A stretch of 36,390 nucleotides of DNA from an uncultured bacterium (GCA_938014335.1 CALLRP010000017.1:1-36390); one strand, 5' to 3'. Shown: positions 1 to 9,389, counted from the stretch's first letter. Notes: generated from the sequence alone by a model not told the origin. Program-made: numbers and translations.

Positions 1-141
1 CCAGTTTCTTTTGGGAAAGAGGAGCGTAGAAAACCTCGGAATATGGCTTTGCCGAAGGGGAGTGGGCAAAGAGGGAATCAAACGGTTGTATCGCCCGAAC
101 AGGTCATTCCCCTGGATGATAATGATTTGAAAGAGTTCTAA
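1..141 (+). CDS. C-terminal tail of a probable methyl-accepting chemotaxis protein (partial)
   Basis: An open frame enters from the left edge in frame 1 and stops at TAA 139-141, giving the last 46 residues of a protein. The tail is polar and flexible, rich in Gly, Arg and Gln, and ends in VIPLDDNDLKEF. An unstructured linker followed by a short acidic, aromatic-ended peptide is the usual end of chemoreceptors, where the last residues tether CheR or CheD. It lies directly upstream of cheA in the same direction, which supports the call. None of the diagnostic receptor hairpin lies inside the window, so identity is inferred from the tail and the neighbourhood only. Confidence 0.5.
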   Translation, partial: PVSFGKEERRKPRNMALPKGSGQRGNQTVVSPEQVIPLDDNDLKEF

Positions 142-158
142 TCGTCGAAGGATACAAA

Positions 159-193
159 ATGTGCGAGTGCGATTTATTATTGCACTCGCACAT
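159..193 (+). terminator. Perfect inverted repeat between receptor tail and cheA
   Basis: Arms at 159-170 and 182-193 are perfectly complementary over 12 bp (TGTGCGAGTGC core) with an 11-base AT loop. No run of T follows, so it is not a textbook intrinsic terminator. It may be a weak terminator, an attenuator lowering cheA expression relative to the receptor, an mRNA-stabilising 3' end, or a protein-binding palindrome. Confidence 0.5.
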
Positions 194-201
194 AAAGTAA
201 A

Positions 202-240
202 TATAATATGAGTATTCCTTCATTCTGATTGTAGTATAAT
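202..240 (+). promoter_or_regulatory. Candidate promoter -10 elements before cheA
   Basis: Two exact TATAAT hexamers occur at 202-207 and 235-240 in the short gap before cheA. Neither has a convincing -35 box at 16-18 bp, and TATAAT is common by chance in AT-rich DNA. A promoter here would let cheA onward be expressed independently of the upstream receptor. Confidence 0.25.
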
Positions 241-278
241 GAGTAGATAGGATAAGGGTTAAATTTTGGAGAAAAATT

Positions 279-3083
279 ATGCCTGAAATAAATATGGATG
301 AGATAGTAGAGAAGCTCAGTGAGTTGTCGGTTTTTGCAGGTCCCGGTGATTTGCAAGAACTGGCACAGATGCATACTTATTTTATTAATGTACGAGATTG
401 GGCAAAGGAACAAGGATACAAAAAGACAGCCATTGTTGCAGATAATAGTGCGGACTGGATAGAAAAAATTGTTCTACAAGAATTGTCTGATCCGGAAGAA
501 GCATTAAAAGTTTTGGGTCAGGTTATTAGTTCTTTCCAGCAATTGGTGATAACCAGAACGGATGAGAAAGAAATTAACTATCCGGATGAATTACAGAAGT
601 CTAAGACAGAAAGTATAATTATAGAGGGAACGGGGCAGGTAATTGAGTTACCCGAAAATGTCGATACGGAGATATTTCAACAGTTTATACAATCACAAGA
701 ATTAAATTTGGAAGAAATGGAATCTTTGTTATTGAGTTATAATACGAGTGAGGATAAAGGTAATATTATTGCGGAATTAAAGAGAAAAGTACATACTTTA
801 AAGGGGGAATCGGGGATTCTGGGTTTGAATGATATACAGGAACTGTGCCATTTAGCAGAGGACCGTATAGAGCAAGGAGTAACACCCGATTTAATAGATC
901 AACTATTTTTATTAAAAGATTGGCTAAAGAAGAAATTTGACGCATTTGCGGGGAAAGGGATTATGCCTCCATTCCCAAATGATTTAAAGCAAGAATTAAT
1001 GAAAAAGCAAGGGGTAAAAGATAAAAAAGAAACAAAACCGACAATAGAAGTTAAGGGGTTTGAGCCTAAAGTTCTGGGAGGGGATTTGGATTTAGTTAGA
1101 GATTTTGTTCAGGAAGCAACGGAACATCTGGATAATTGTGATATTCATCTTTTGACTCTTGAAACAGACCCGGAAGAAAGCGATGCTTTGAATGCGGTGT
1201 TTCGAGCGTTTCATACAATTAAGGGGGTATCGGGTTTTTTAGGTCTGGATGAGATAAAACAAATTTCACATGAGGCAGAGAATTTATTAGATAAAGCACG
1301 AAAGAAAGAACTTTTACTCATAGGGGATGCGATTGATGTGGTTTTTGATGCGGTGGATGCGTTGAAAGAATGCGTAGAAGCAGTTAGAAAAGCCTTAACT
1401 ACAGGAGAACCGGTTAACCCAAGGGAGAATTCTGGAGAGTTAATAGAAAATATCCGTCTCATACTACAAGGGCAGAAGATAGATAGTATTCCTCATGATA
1501 AATCGGCTAAACCTAAAACCAAATTGGGTGAGATAATGGTAAATTCCGAATTAGTTACGGAAGATAGTATACAACGAGCCATCACATTACAGAAACCATC
1601 ACCAGAACTTACTAAAGTAGGCGAGATATTAGTTAAATACAATGTAATTTCTTCAAAACAATTGGAAAAAGTGTTGGAGATTCAAAAAAATGAATTTCCT
1701 GAAAAACCCATAGGAGAAATAGTTGTTGAATTAGGTTTTGCGACAGAAGAAGATATACAAAAAGCTTTAGAGAGACAGGCACAATCGTGTGAACCGCCTA
1801 AATTAGGGGAGTTATTGGTGCAAACGGGAGAAGCGAGTTCACGGGAGGTGGCGCAATCCCTTCGAACACAACGAGCCCAGTCCTTAATGCCCCAGGGCAC
1901 CGTAACGGAGGCAATTAAAGTAGATGCGAATCGGTTAGACCAACTTGTGGATATGATAGGAGAATTGGTTATTGCGGAATCGATGGTGGTAAGAGAAGTA
2001 GAGTTACAGGGAGATTTATATACGGACCTGTCAAGGCATGTGGGGCAATTGGATAAGATAACGCGTGAATTACAACTCATGGCAATGTCTTTACGGATGA
2101 TACCTATCAAGAGCACTTTTCAAAAAATGGCTCGATTGGTTCGGGATTTATCGAAAAAAACGGGAAAATTAATTGAATTTCACACCAGTGGAGAAGATAC
2201 GGAACTGGATAAGACCGTTGTCGATAAGATTGGCGACCCGTTGGTACATATGGTTCGCAATTCGGTAGACCATGGGATAGAGAGCAGTCCCGAGGAACGA
2301 GTTAAAAAAGGAAAATCTCCTGTGGGAAATATCTATTTGAGGGCTTTTCACTCGGGAGGTAATATCCATATACAGGTAGAAGATGACGGAGCGGGACTTA
2401 ATCGTGAGGCGATTGTAAAGAAAGCGATGGAAAAAGGATTAATTCGTTCTGAAGAGGGATTGACCGATTCGGAAATATGGAATCTTATTTTTGAGCCTGG
2501 ATTTTCAACTGCAAAAGTGGTGACGGAGGTTTCGGGGCGAGGTGTAGGAATGGATGTTGTCAAGAAGAATATCGAAGCATTAAGAGGAAATGTCGAAATA
2601 CAATCCACACCGGGGGAAGGAACCATTTTTACCATTCGATTGCCTTTAACATTGGCTATCATTGATGGCATGGTTGTTCGAGTGGGAGAAGAGCGTTATA
2701 TCCTCCCAACGCTATCTATAATCATTTCAATTCGACCTACAGAAAAGGATGTAACCACCGTAGTGGGTAAGGGCGAAGTTTTGAAGTTCCATGGAAAACT
2801 TATCAATCTTTACCGATTAAATAGATTGTTTAACATACCCAATGCGGTTGAAAAATATACCGATGGGACTGTGGTCGTTGTGGAAACAGGAAATACGCAA
2901 ATCGGTTTGTTAGTGGATGAGATTTTAGGGCAACAACAAATAGTTATCAAGTCCCTTGGGGAGGCATTGAAAGGGGTTCCAGGTATTGCTGGTGGAGCTA
3001 TTATGCCCGATGGGAGAGTTGGGTTGATTTTAGATATTGCAGGCATTTTAAAGTTAGCAGAGGAATCTGCCACTTTTGTATAA
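279..3083 (+). CDS. cheA: Chemotaxis histidine kinase CheA with two Hpt domains and four MshEN-like motifs
   Basis: This is the sensor kinase of the array, 934 aa, longer than the usual 650-700. Residues 1-110 are helical and unassigned. Two Hpt domains follow, with phospho-acceptors H172 (HTLKG) and H312 (HTIKG). Residues 415-531 hold four 24-residue motifs of pattern (K/P)-hydrophobic-GE-hydrophobic3 ending in Q, starting at 415, 446, 476/477 and 508. The conserved Gly falls at 417, 448, 479 and 510, exactly 31 residues apart. Dimerisation (P3, about 540-605), the ATPase domain (N box around N661, G1 DDGAG at 702, G2 GRGVGM at 753) and the CheW-like P5 domain (about 795-930) complete it. 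The usual P2 domain is not recognisable; the repeats lie between the Hpt domains and P3. GGAG sits just before the ATG. Confidence 0.95.
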   Translation: MPEINMDEIVEKLSELSVFAGPGDLQELAQMHTYFINVRDWAKEQGYKKTAIVADNSADWIEKIVLQELSDPEEALKVLGQVISSFQQLVITRTDEKEINYPDELQKSKTESIIIEGTGQVIELPENVDTEIFQQFIQSQELNLEEMESLLLSYNTSEDKGNIIAELKRKVHTLKGESGILGLNDIQELCHLAEDRIEQGVTPDLIDQLFLLKDWLKKKFDAFAGKGIMPPFPNDLKQELMKKQGVKDKKETKPTIEVKGFEPKVLGGDLDLVRDFVQEATEHLDNCDIHLLTLETDPEESDALNAVFRAFHTIKGVSGFLGLDEIKQISHEAENLLDKARKKELLLIGDAIDVVFDAVDALKECVEAVRKALTTGEPVNPRENSGELIENIRLILQGQKIDSIPHDKSAKPKTKLGEIMVNSELVTEDSIQRAITLQKPSPELTKVGEILVKYNVISSKQLEKVLEIQKNEFPEKPIGEIVVELGFATEEDIQKALERQAQSCEPPKLGELLVQTGEASSREVAQSLRTQRAQSLMPQGTVTEAIKVDANRLDQLVDMIGELVIAESMVVREVELQGDLYTDLSRHVGQLDKITRELQLMAMSLRMIPIKSTFQKMARLVRDLSKKTGKLIEFHTSGEDTELDKTVVDKIGDPLVHMVRNSVDHGIESSPEERVKKGKSPVGNIYLRAFHSGGNIHIQVEDDGAGLNREAIVKKAMEKGLIRSEEGLTDSEIWNLIFEPGFSTAKVVTEVSGRGVGMDVVKKNIEALRGNVEIQSTPGEGTIFTIRLPLTLAIIDGMVVRVGEERYILPTLSIIISIRPTEKDVTTVVGKGEVLKFHGKLINLYRLNRLFNIPNAVEKYTDGTVVVVETGNTQIGLLVDEILGQQQIVIKSLGEALKGVPGIAGGAIMPDGRVGLILDIAGILKLAEESATFV

Positions 3084-3132
3084 ATACAAAAATTATGTAA
3101 AATAAAATAAAACAAATAGAAGGAAGCCGAGT

Positions 3133-3636
3133 ATGACAGACCAAGAAAAAATCACGAGTAAGCATGAATTAAAATCCCTTGCGGGGAAATATCTTACTTT
3201 TAAGCTTGCAAATGAGACTTACGGAATAGAGATACTCAAAGTGCAGGAGATTATTGGTTTGATGAGTATCACTTCTATTCCGAGAACACCTCATTTTGTT
3301 CGCGGGGTCATCAATTTAAGAGGGAAAGTAATACCTGTTATTGAACTTCGGAAAAAATTTGAAATGGAAGCGGTGGAAGATACGGACCATACCTGTATAA
3401 TTGTGGTTCAAGTAATGGGCGTTAATGGACCCATAACTATGGGTGTTATCGTGGATGAAGTTTCAGAAGTAATTGATATTGCTGACAACCAAATTGAGCC
3501 TGCACCTTCTTTCGGTGCAACTATTGATACTGCTTTTATTATGGCGATGGGTAAGTTGGGCGAATCTGTTGTAATATTGTTAGATATTGATAAAGTTTTG
3601 TCAGCAAATGAAATACAAAGTTTAAGTTCACTATAA
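3133..3636 (+). CDS. cheW: Chemotaxis coupling protein CheW
   Basis: A single CheW-like domain fills this 167-residue protein, which would bridge chemoreceptors and the P5 domain of CheA in the signalling array. Typical features are the YGIEILKVQEII segment near residue 32, the IPRTP turn and the GVINLRGKVIPVIEL strand pair near residues 55-70. A GGAAG ribosome-binding site precedes the ATG, and the gap to cheA is 49 bp, consistent with cotranscription. Family assignment is secure. Confidence 0.95.
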   Translation: MTDQEKITSKHELKSLAGKYLTFKLANETYGIEILKVQEIIGLMSITSIPRTPHFVRGVINLRGKVIPVIELRKKFEMEAVEDTDHTCIIVVQVMGVNGPITMGVIVDEVSEVIDIADNQIEPAPSFGATIDTAFIMAMGKLGESVVILLDIDKVLSANEIQSLSSL

Positions 3637-3675
3637 AAATATTATAAAAAAGAATACTCAAAAGGTAAGGGAGTT

Positions 3676-4143
3676 ATGAAAGCGGAAAATATTAATCCAT
3701 TTATTGAGAGTGTATATGATTTATTTACGACCATGTTAAATGCAAAGGCGGAACGAAAAAATGTGGGCATCGCAAAGAGCGCCAATCCGAGAGATATTAT
3801 GGCTTTAATCGGTATAAGTGGAAGGGTCCGCGGTATGGTTGCTCTGGCTTTCCCGGTATCAACTGCACTCAATATGGTAAACAAGTTATTAAATGCGGAA
3901 ATTAAAGTTATGGATGATACGGTTTCGGATGCTATTGCGGAAATGGTTAACATTGTAGCAGGAGGGGCAAAAGCCCGAATGAACACGGGGGATGAAAAGC
4001 CTCTGGATTTAAGTCTTCCGACAGTTGTCCGTGGAGGAGACTTCTCAGTAGATTATCCCACCAATTCCGTATGGTTAGAGATAAATTTTGATAGTGATTT
4101 AGGTCCCTTTACACTACGAGTTACATTTGAACCTGAAAAATAG
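3676..4143 (+). CDS. cheX: CheX-type chemotaxis phosphatase (first copy)
   Basis: A 155-residue protein of the CheX/CheC/FliY fold that would dephosphorylate CheY-P. The single catalytic ExxN signature of CheX is visible as E89 and N92 in the helix ending SDAIAEMVNIVAGG, followed by an alternating strand region. Only one such motif is present, as in CheX rather than CheC. It lies between cheW and cheY, next to its expected substrate, with a GGTAAGGGAG-type ribosome site before the ATG. Confidence 0.88.
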   Translation: MKAENINPFIESVYDLFTTMLNAKAERKNVGIAKSANPRDIMALIGISGRVRGMVALAFPVSTALNMVNKLLNAEIKVMDDTVSDAIAEMVNIVAGGAKARMNTGDEKPLDLSLPTVVRGGDFSVDYPTNSVWLEINFDSDLGPFTLRVTFEPEK

Positions 4144-4159
4144 AAACGAGGTGTAAGCA

Positions 4160-4531
4160 ATGAGAGCATTGGTTGTTGATGATTCCGCTGTGATGAGAAA
4201 AGTATTAATAGGGGCATTAGGTCGGGCTAATATAAATGAGGTAGACCAGGCAGCTGATGGAGCAGAAGCCGTCCAGGCGGTCCAGCAAAATGAATATGAT
4301 ATTATTTTGATGGACTGGAATATGCCGAATATGTTAGGTATTGACGCGCTAAAGGCGATCCGAGAGATGGGTAAAACGATGCCCATCATTATGGTAACGA
4401 CAGAAGCAGAAAAGAGTAGGGTTCTGGAAGCATTAAAAGCTGGTGCTACCAATTATGTTATTAAACCCTTTGAACCGAATACAATCGTAGGTAAAATTCA
4501 AGAGGTTTTAAATAAGAGTAAAGGGCAATAG
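4160..4531 (+). CDS. cheY: Single-domain response regulator CheY
   Basis: A stand-alone receiver of 123 residues. The acidic pair D7/D8, phospho-acceptor D52 (MDWNMPN), T80/T81 and K102 in VIKPF are all present, so phosphorylation by CheA is expected. No output domain follows. It starts 16 bp after cheX. No flagellar switch gene is in the window, so the target of CheY-P cannot be read from context. Confidence 0.93.
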   Translation: MRALVVDDSAVMRKVLIGALGRANINEVDQAADGAEAVQAVQQNEYDIILMDWNMPNMLGIDALKAIREMGKTMPIIMVTTEAEKSRVLEALKAGATNYVIKPFEPNTIVGKIQEVLNKSKGQ

Positions 4532-4548
4532 ATATAAAGAGGATTTAA

Positions 4549-5055
4549 ATGTCAAACGAATTGACATCTTATCAGCAGGTTTTTATAGAGCCGGGCTATA
4601 TATATCTCCCTACAGAACCCACAAATTTATATGCGGTTTTAGGTTCGTGTGTATCGGTTTGCATTTGGGATAAAAAATTAAAAATAGGTGGAATGAATCA
4701 TTTTCTTTATCCAAGTGCACCATCAAGTAGCAAATCTACTTCGCAATATGGGAATGTTGCTACCGTTCGATTAATACAAATGTTAGAGAAAGCAGGAGCA
4801 AGGACGAGTTCTCTTTTTGCACAAATTATAGGAGGTGCCATTCCTCCTTTTCCCACAAAGAATAAAAACATTGGGGAAGAAAATGTAGAGATTGCACGAA
4901 AAATTTTGAAGAGGAAAGGTATTAAAGTTGTATCCGAAGATGTAGGTGGGACTATGGGTAGAAAAATTGTTTTCAATAGTTATACAGGTCATTTGATGGT
5001 TTTGAAGGTGTATCAAATACGGAAAGATGACTGGATATTAGAACTTCCGGAATAA
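4549..5055 (+). CDS. cheD: Chemoreceptor glutamine deamidase CheD (first copy, Thr missing)
   Basis: A 168-residue CheD-fold protein. In the family it deamidates receptor glutamines and can dock on CheC/CheX. The catalytic Cys (C34 in LGSCVSV) and His (H51 in GGMNH) are present, as is the C-terminal SEDVGG segment. The third active-site residue, a Thr six places before the Cys in Thermotoga maritima CheD, is replaced by Tyr28. Spacing to cheY is 17 bp. It may be a docking rather than a fully active deamidase, which is inference. Confidence 0.9.
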   Translation: MSNELTSYQQVFIEPGYIYLPTEPTNLYAVLGSCVSVCIWDKKLKIGGMNHFLYPSAPSSSKSTSQYGNVATVRLIQMLEKAGARTSSLFAQIIGGAIPPFPTKNKNIGEENVEIARKILKRKGIKVVSEDVGGTMGRKIVFNSYTGHLMVLKVYQIRKDDWILELPE

Positions 5056-5064
5056 CAGAATAAC

Positions 5065-5868
5065 ATGGACAATGAACTGTTTAATAAATTTCGTGAATTG
5101 ATATATGACACGAGTGGCATTCATTTAGGTGAGCAAAAAAAAGCTCTGGTAGTAGGAAGACTTTCGAAAAGAATTCGTGAGTTAGGAATAGAAGACTTAA
5201 AGCATTATTATGATTATGTTGTCAATGATAAATCGGGGCAAGAAATAGTTAAACTGATAGATTTCATTTCTACCAATGTAACCCACTTTTTCAGGGAAAA
5301 TGACCATTTTGATTTTCTAAAAGAAAAATTACTGGAATGGAAAGAAGCGGGACAGACTAAATTCCGCATATGGTCTTCCGCATGTTCGACAGGCGAAGAA
5401 CCCTATTCCATCGCCATAGTGACTATGGAAGTATTCCAAAATTCCTTCGTGGACTTAAAAATTCTTGCAACGGATATTTCAACTCGGGTTTTAGAACAAT
5501 GTAAAAAAGGAGAATATTTTGAACACAAAGTAGATAATATCCCAAATCATCTGTTACAAAAGTATTTTGAGAAGAGAAAAGTCAATAATGAGTGGGTATA
5601 TGTTGCTTCTGAACGTATAAAAAAGCTTATTACATTTTCACGGTTAAATTTGATAGAAACTCCATATCCCATGAAGGGACCTTTTGACATCATTTTTTGT
5701 AGAAATGTAATGATATACTTCGATGAGAAGGTCAGAAATAAGTTAGTATCTGAAATATATCGATTATTAAAACCAAAAGGATATCTAATGGTAGGACATT
5801 CTGAAAGTATAACCTCAACACAAACAGGTTTTCGTATAGTGCGACCGTCCATTTATTTTAAACCATAG
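5065..5868 (+). CDS. cheR: Chemoreceptor methyltransferase CheR
   Basis: A SAM-dependent methyltransferase of 267 residues that methylates receptor glutamates. The N-terminal helical domain (about 1-65) leads into TNVTHFFRE (70-78). The SAM-binding segment SSACSTGEEPYS lies at 104-115, and FCRNVMIYF near 215 is the usual motif IV. No TPR extension is present. It lies 9 bp after the first cheD and pairs functionally with the esterase CheB at the operon end. Confidence 0.95.
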   Translation: MDNELFNKFRELIYDTSGIHLGEQKKALVVGRLSKRIRELGIEDLKHYYDYVVNDKSGQEIVKLIDFISTNVTHFFRENDHFDFLKEKLLEWKEAGQTKFRIWSSACSTGEEPYSIAIVTMEVFQNSFVDLKILATDISTRVLEQCKKGEYFEHKVDNIPNHLLQKYFEKRKVNNEWVYVASERIKKLITFSRLNLIETPYPMKGPFDIIFCRNVMIYFDEKVRNKLVSEIYRLLKPKGYLMVGHSESITSTQTGFRIVRPSIYFKP

Positions 5869-5892
5869 ATTGAACATAGCATGGTGTTGTAA

Positions 5893-6372
5893 ATGCTGAT
5901 TACAGTTAATATATCTGATATGAAAGTATCCAATAATCCGGACGATATATTAGTAACTTATTCCCTGGGTTCATGTGTAGGTGTTGTTCTTTATGACCCT
6001 CTTCAAAAAATTGGGGGGCTTATCCACTGTATGCTTCCTCTGTCAAAAGTTGACCCTGAAAGAGCTAATGAAACTCCTTATATGTTTGTGGACACAGGTC
6101 TCCCTGTAATGATGCAGACATTGCTAAATATGGGAGCTGATAAGAAGAGACTCATAGCAAAAGTAGCTGGAGGCGCTGTATTATTGGACGACAACGGTAT
6201 GTTCCGAATTGGAGAACGAAATCATATAGTAGTAAGAAAACTTTTATGGAAAAATAATATACTTATCTCGTCCGAAGATGTAGGTGGGACAATAGCCCGA
6301 ACGATGTATCTTCACATAAATGATGGTAGAACAATCATAAAAAGTGCTGGGAAAGAATATGAACTGAAATAG
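5893..6372 (+). CDS. cheD: Chemoreceptor glutamine deamidase CheD (second copy, complete triad)
   Basis: A second CheD of 159 residues in the same operon. It keeps the full catalytic set known from T. maritima: T22, C28 (SLGSCVGV) and H45 (GGLIH), plus the SEDVGG segment shared with the first copy. The two copies are clearly diverged rather than a recent duplication. This one is the better candidate for active deamidation. It starts 24 bp after cheR. Confidence 0.93.
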   Translation: MLITVNISDMKVSNNPDDILVTYSLGSCVGVVLYDPLQKIGGLIHCMLPLSKVDPERANETPYMFVDTGLPVMMQTLLNMGADKKRLIAKVAGGAVLLDDNGMFRIGERNHIVVRKLLWKNNILISSEDVGGTIARTMYLHINDGRTIIKSAGKEYELK

Positions 6373-6385
6373 GAACGATAAAAAA

Positions 6386-7246
6386 ATGAGTGTCCGCGAT
6401 AAAATAGTAGAAAAGATTAAGGAAGTTCCTGCATTTCCTACGAATTCTACACGGGTTTTAAATACGATAAACAATTCCGATACACATATTTCAGATATAG
6501 CTAAAGAAATCGAGACAGACCCGACCTTAACAGCAAATGTATTAAAATTGGCTAACTCTGCTTATTTTGCGGGTCCTAAAACGATTAGTACGATACGAGA
6601 GGCTATTGTTTTGTTAGGAGTGAATAGAATCCAACAAATTATAATAACGTCGTCAATATTCCCAATTGCATTAAAACCCCTTCGTGGTTATGACCTTCCT
6701 GCTGGAGAACTTATTAAACATTTGATTGGAACTGCTATCGCCAGTGAACTATTAGGAAAAGAATTACAAAGAGATTTACCTCCCTATACTTTTACAGTAG
6801 GATTACTTCACGATATTGGGAAAATTGTATTAGGTACCTTCATCGAAATCGATGCTGAACCTATAATAAAAAAAGCCTATGAGGAAAAGTTATCTTTTGA
6901 AAGAGCGGAAAAAGAAATCCTCGGAATTGACCACGCTGAAGTAGGTGCTTTGTTAATGACAGAGTGGCATTTCCCTAATAATTTGATTCAGCCTGTTTTA
7001 TTTCACCATGAACCAGATAAGGTCCCCCAAGAGTACCAATTAGTAACCGATGTTGTTCATATTGCGAGTAATTTATGTCTGGAATGTGGAATTGGGGCAG
7101 GCATAGACGGGTTGAATTATTCAAATAATGAGAATTCTATCGAAAGATTAAATATAGATATGCGAATAGTAGAAACTGTTTTATGTAAACTTATTGGGGA
7201 GGTAAATAATTTGATGGAAACTATCAAAACAGGAGAGATAAAATGA
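6386..7246 (+). CDS. HDOD domain signalling protein
   Basis: A 286-residue HDOD protein. Residues 13-210 match the family: the VPAFP start, the SAYFAG-like loop near 58-63, LLHDIGK at 140-146 with H142 and D143 retained, and HAEVGALL further on. HDOD proteins are HD-related, usually non-enzymatic signalling scaffolds often found beside two-component genes. The stop overlaps the next start (ATGA at 7243-7246), so translation is coupled to the following response regulator. The biochemical role is not known from sequence. Confidence 0.88.
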   Translation: MSVRDKIVEKIKEVPAFPTNSTRVLNTINNSDTHISDIAKEIETDPTLTANVLKLANSAYFAGPKTISTIREAIVLLGVNRIQQIIITSSIFPIALKPLRGYDLPAGELIKHLIGTAIASELLGKELQRDLPPYTFTVGLLHDIGKIVLGTFIEIDAEPIIKKAYEEKLSFERAEKEILGIDHAEVGALLMTEWHFPNNLIQPVLFHHEPDKVPQEYQLVTDVVHIASNLCLECGIGAGIDGLNYSNNENSIERLNIDMRIVETVLCKLIGEVNNLMETIKTGEIK

Positions 7247-7632
7247 GTGTTAATATTCTCATAGTTGATGATTCAAAAACCGTTCGAGCTGTTATCGAGA
7301 AAACTTTACAACTGTCCGGTATACAAATAGGGAACATATTTCATGCGGGTAATGGGAAGGAGGCATTAGAAATTTTAAATAATAATTGGATAGACCTTGT
7401 ATTGACTGATATTAACATGCCTGTGATGAATGGGATAGAACTAATAAATGAAATGAATAAGAATGAAATATTTAAGACGATACCGATTGCAATTGTATCA
7501 ACAGAGGGGAGTCAAACCCGTGTAGAAGAATTAAAGACAAAAGGAGTTAAAGCATATCTAAGGAAGCCCTTCACCCCTGAGTCTTTAAGAAATTTAATTA
7601 TTGAAATATTAGGAGTTACCGGTAATGAATGA
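7243..7632 (+). CDS. Single-domain response regulator (second CheY-like)
   Basis: A 129-residue receiver with acidic pair D9/D10, phospho-acceptor D56 (LTDINMP), S86/T87 and K108 (LRKPF). There is no output domain. It is coupled by a 4-base overlap to the upstream HDOD gene and by an 8-base overlap to the downstream cheX-like gene, so it probably works with these partners rather than duplicating the first CheY. A phosphate sink or a regulator of the HDOD protein are both possible. Confidence 0.92.
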   Translation: MSVNILIVDDSKTVRAVIEKTLQLSGIQIGNIFHAGNGKEALEILNNNWIDLVLTDINMPVMNGIELINEMNKNEIFKTIPIAIVSTEGSQTRVEELKTKGVKAYLRKPFTPESLRNLIIEILGVTGNE

Positions 7633-8083
7633 AATGGATAAAAAATTAATCACAAAAGTGCTGACAGATGTTGCAAAAGAGTTTGCGTTTATGTTTGCAG
7701 ACCAAATATTAGAGGAAATGGAAACGGTTCCACCTTATATTCGCGCGGAGATGAGTTTTTCTGGTTATTATAGCGGTAAGGTATCGATGGTCTGTCCAGA
7801 AGAATTATGTGAATCCATGATGAACAATGTTTTAGGCATTGACGAAGAAGAAACGGATATTGAAGTAGAACCTAAGGATGCCCTTTGCGAATTTTTAAAT
7901 ATATTTTGTGGAAATTTTCTAACCGCATTAGCAGGTGTAGAACCTATTTTTGAACTTAACCCTCCTTTTGCAGAGGATATTTCAGCAGAAGAATGGGAAA
8001 AATTAAAACAGGATGCAAATTTTTTAGAATTGAGTTTGGATGATTATCCTATTTTTATATCCGTAGAATATAAACAAGAATGA
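7625..8083 (+). CDS. CheX-like phosphatase (second copy)
   Basis: A 152-residue protein with the CheX-type layout: an N-terminal helix, a strand region with SGYYSGKVSM near 46-55, and the helix DALCEFLNIFCGNF holding the ExxN pair E89/N92. Overlap with the preceding response regulator suggests it dephosphorylates that protein. Similarity to the first CheX is at the level of fold and motif only. The family name is reliable, the substrate is inferred. Confidence 0.78.
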   Translation: MNEMDKKLITKVLTDVAKEFAFMFADQILEEMETVPPYIRAEMSFSGYYSGKVSMVCPEELCESMMNNVLGIDEEETDIEVEPKDALCEFLNIFCGNFLTALAGVEPIFELNPPFAEDISAEEWEKLKQDANFLELSLDDYPIFISVEYKQE

Positions 8084-8096
8084 AATAAAGAGGTAA

Positions 8097-9195
<1,099 letters not shown>

Positions 9196-9247
9196 AGGTC
9201 GACAAAATTAAAAACACTAAATTTAAGGAAGGAGGTGAAAAAAGACG

Positions 9248-9389
9248 GGACTAATGTTTAGGGAAGTACGGTGCAAATCCGTCGCAGACGCGCTGCTGTA
9301 ACCGGGGACGAACATCACAAAAGCCACTGCATATGCGGGAAGGTGTGATAAGTAGGACGATCCGGAAGCCAGAAGACCTGCATTAGTTC
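9248..9389 (+). promoter_or_regulatory. Cobalamin (adenosylcobalamin-type) riboswitch aptamer
   Basis: The closing stem pairs 9248-9256 (around ACTAATG) with 9381-9389 (CATTAGT). Inside lie the conserved blocks in order: GGGAA with GGTGCAAATCC, the CGC-x-GCTGCTGTAACCGGGGA segment, GCCACTG with GGGAAGG, and the B12 box GAAGCCAGAAGACCTGC at about 9365-9381. Order and spacing match the class that binds cobalamin and usually turns off B12 transport or synthesis genes. An SD-like GGAGG lies just upstream (9231-9235) without a supported ORF. The controlled gene is the surface protein at 9531. Confidence 0.95.

Noticed and set aside
1521..1871. DNA tandem repeat in cheA
   Set aside because: The 93-base period is visible only in protein; the nucleotide copies are too diverged to be a recent or unstable repeat.
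2348..3115. Open reading frames on the minus strand opposite cheA
   Set aside because: They lack ribosome sites and recognisable domains and lie wholly or almost wholly opposite a well-supported gene.
9254..9301. A 15-codon ORF starting inside the riboswitch, downstream of GGAGG at 9231-9235
   Set aside because: The start is 18 bases past the ribosome-site-like sequence and every base of it belongs to conserved riboswitch elements.
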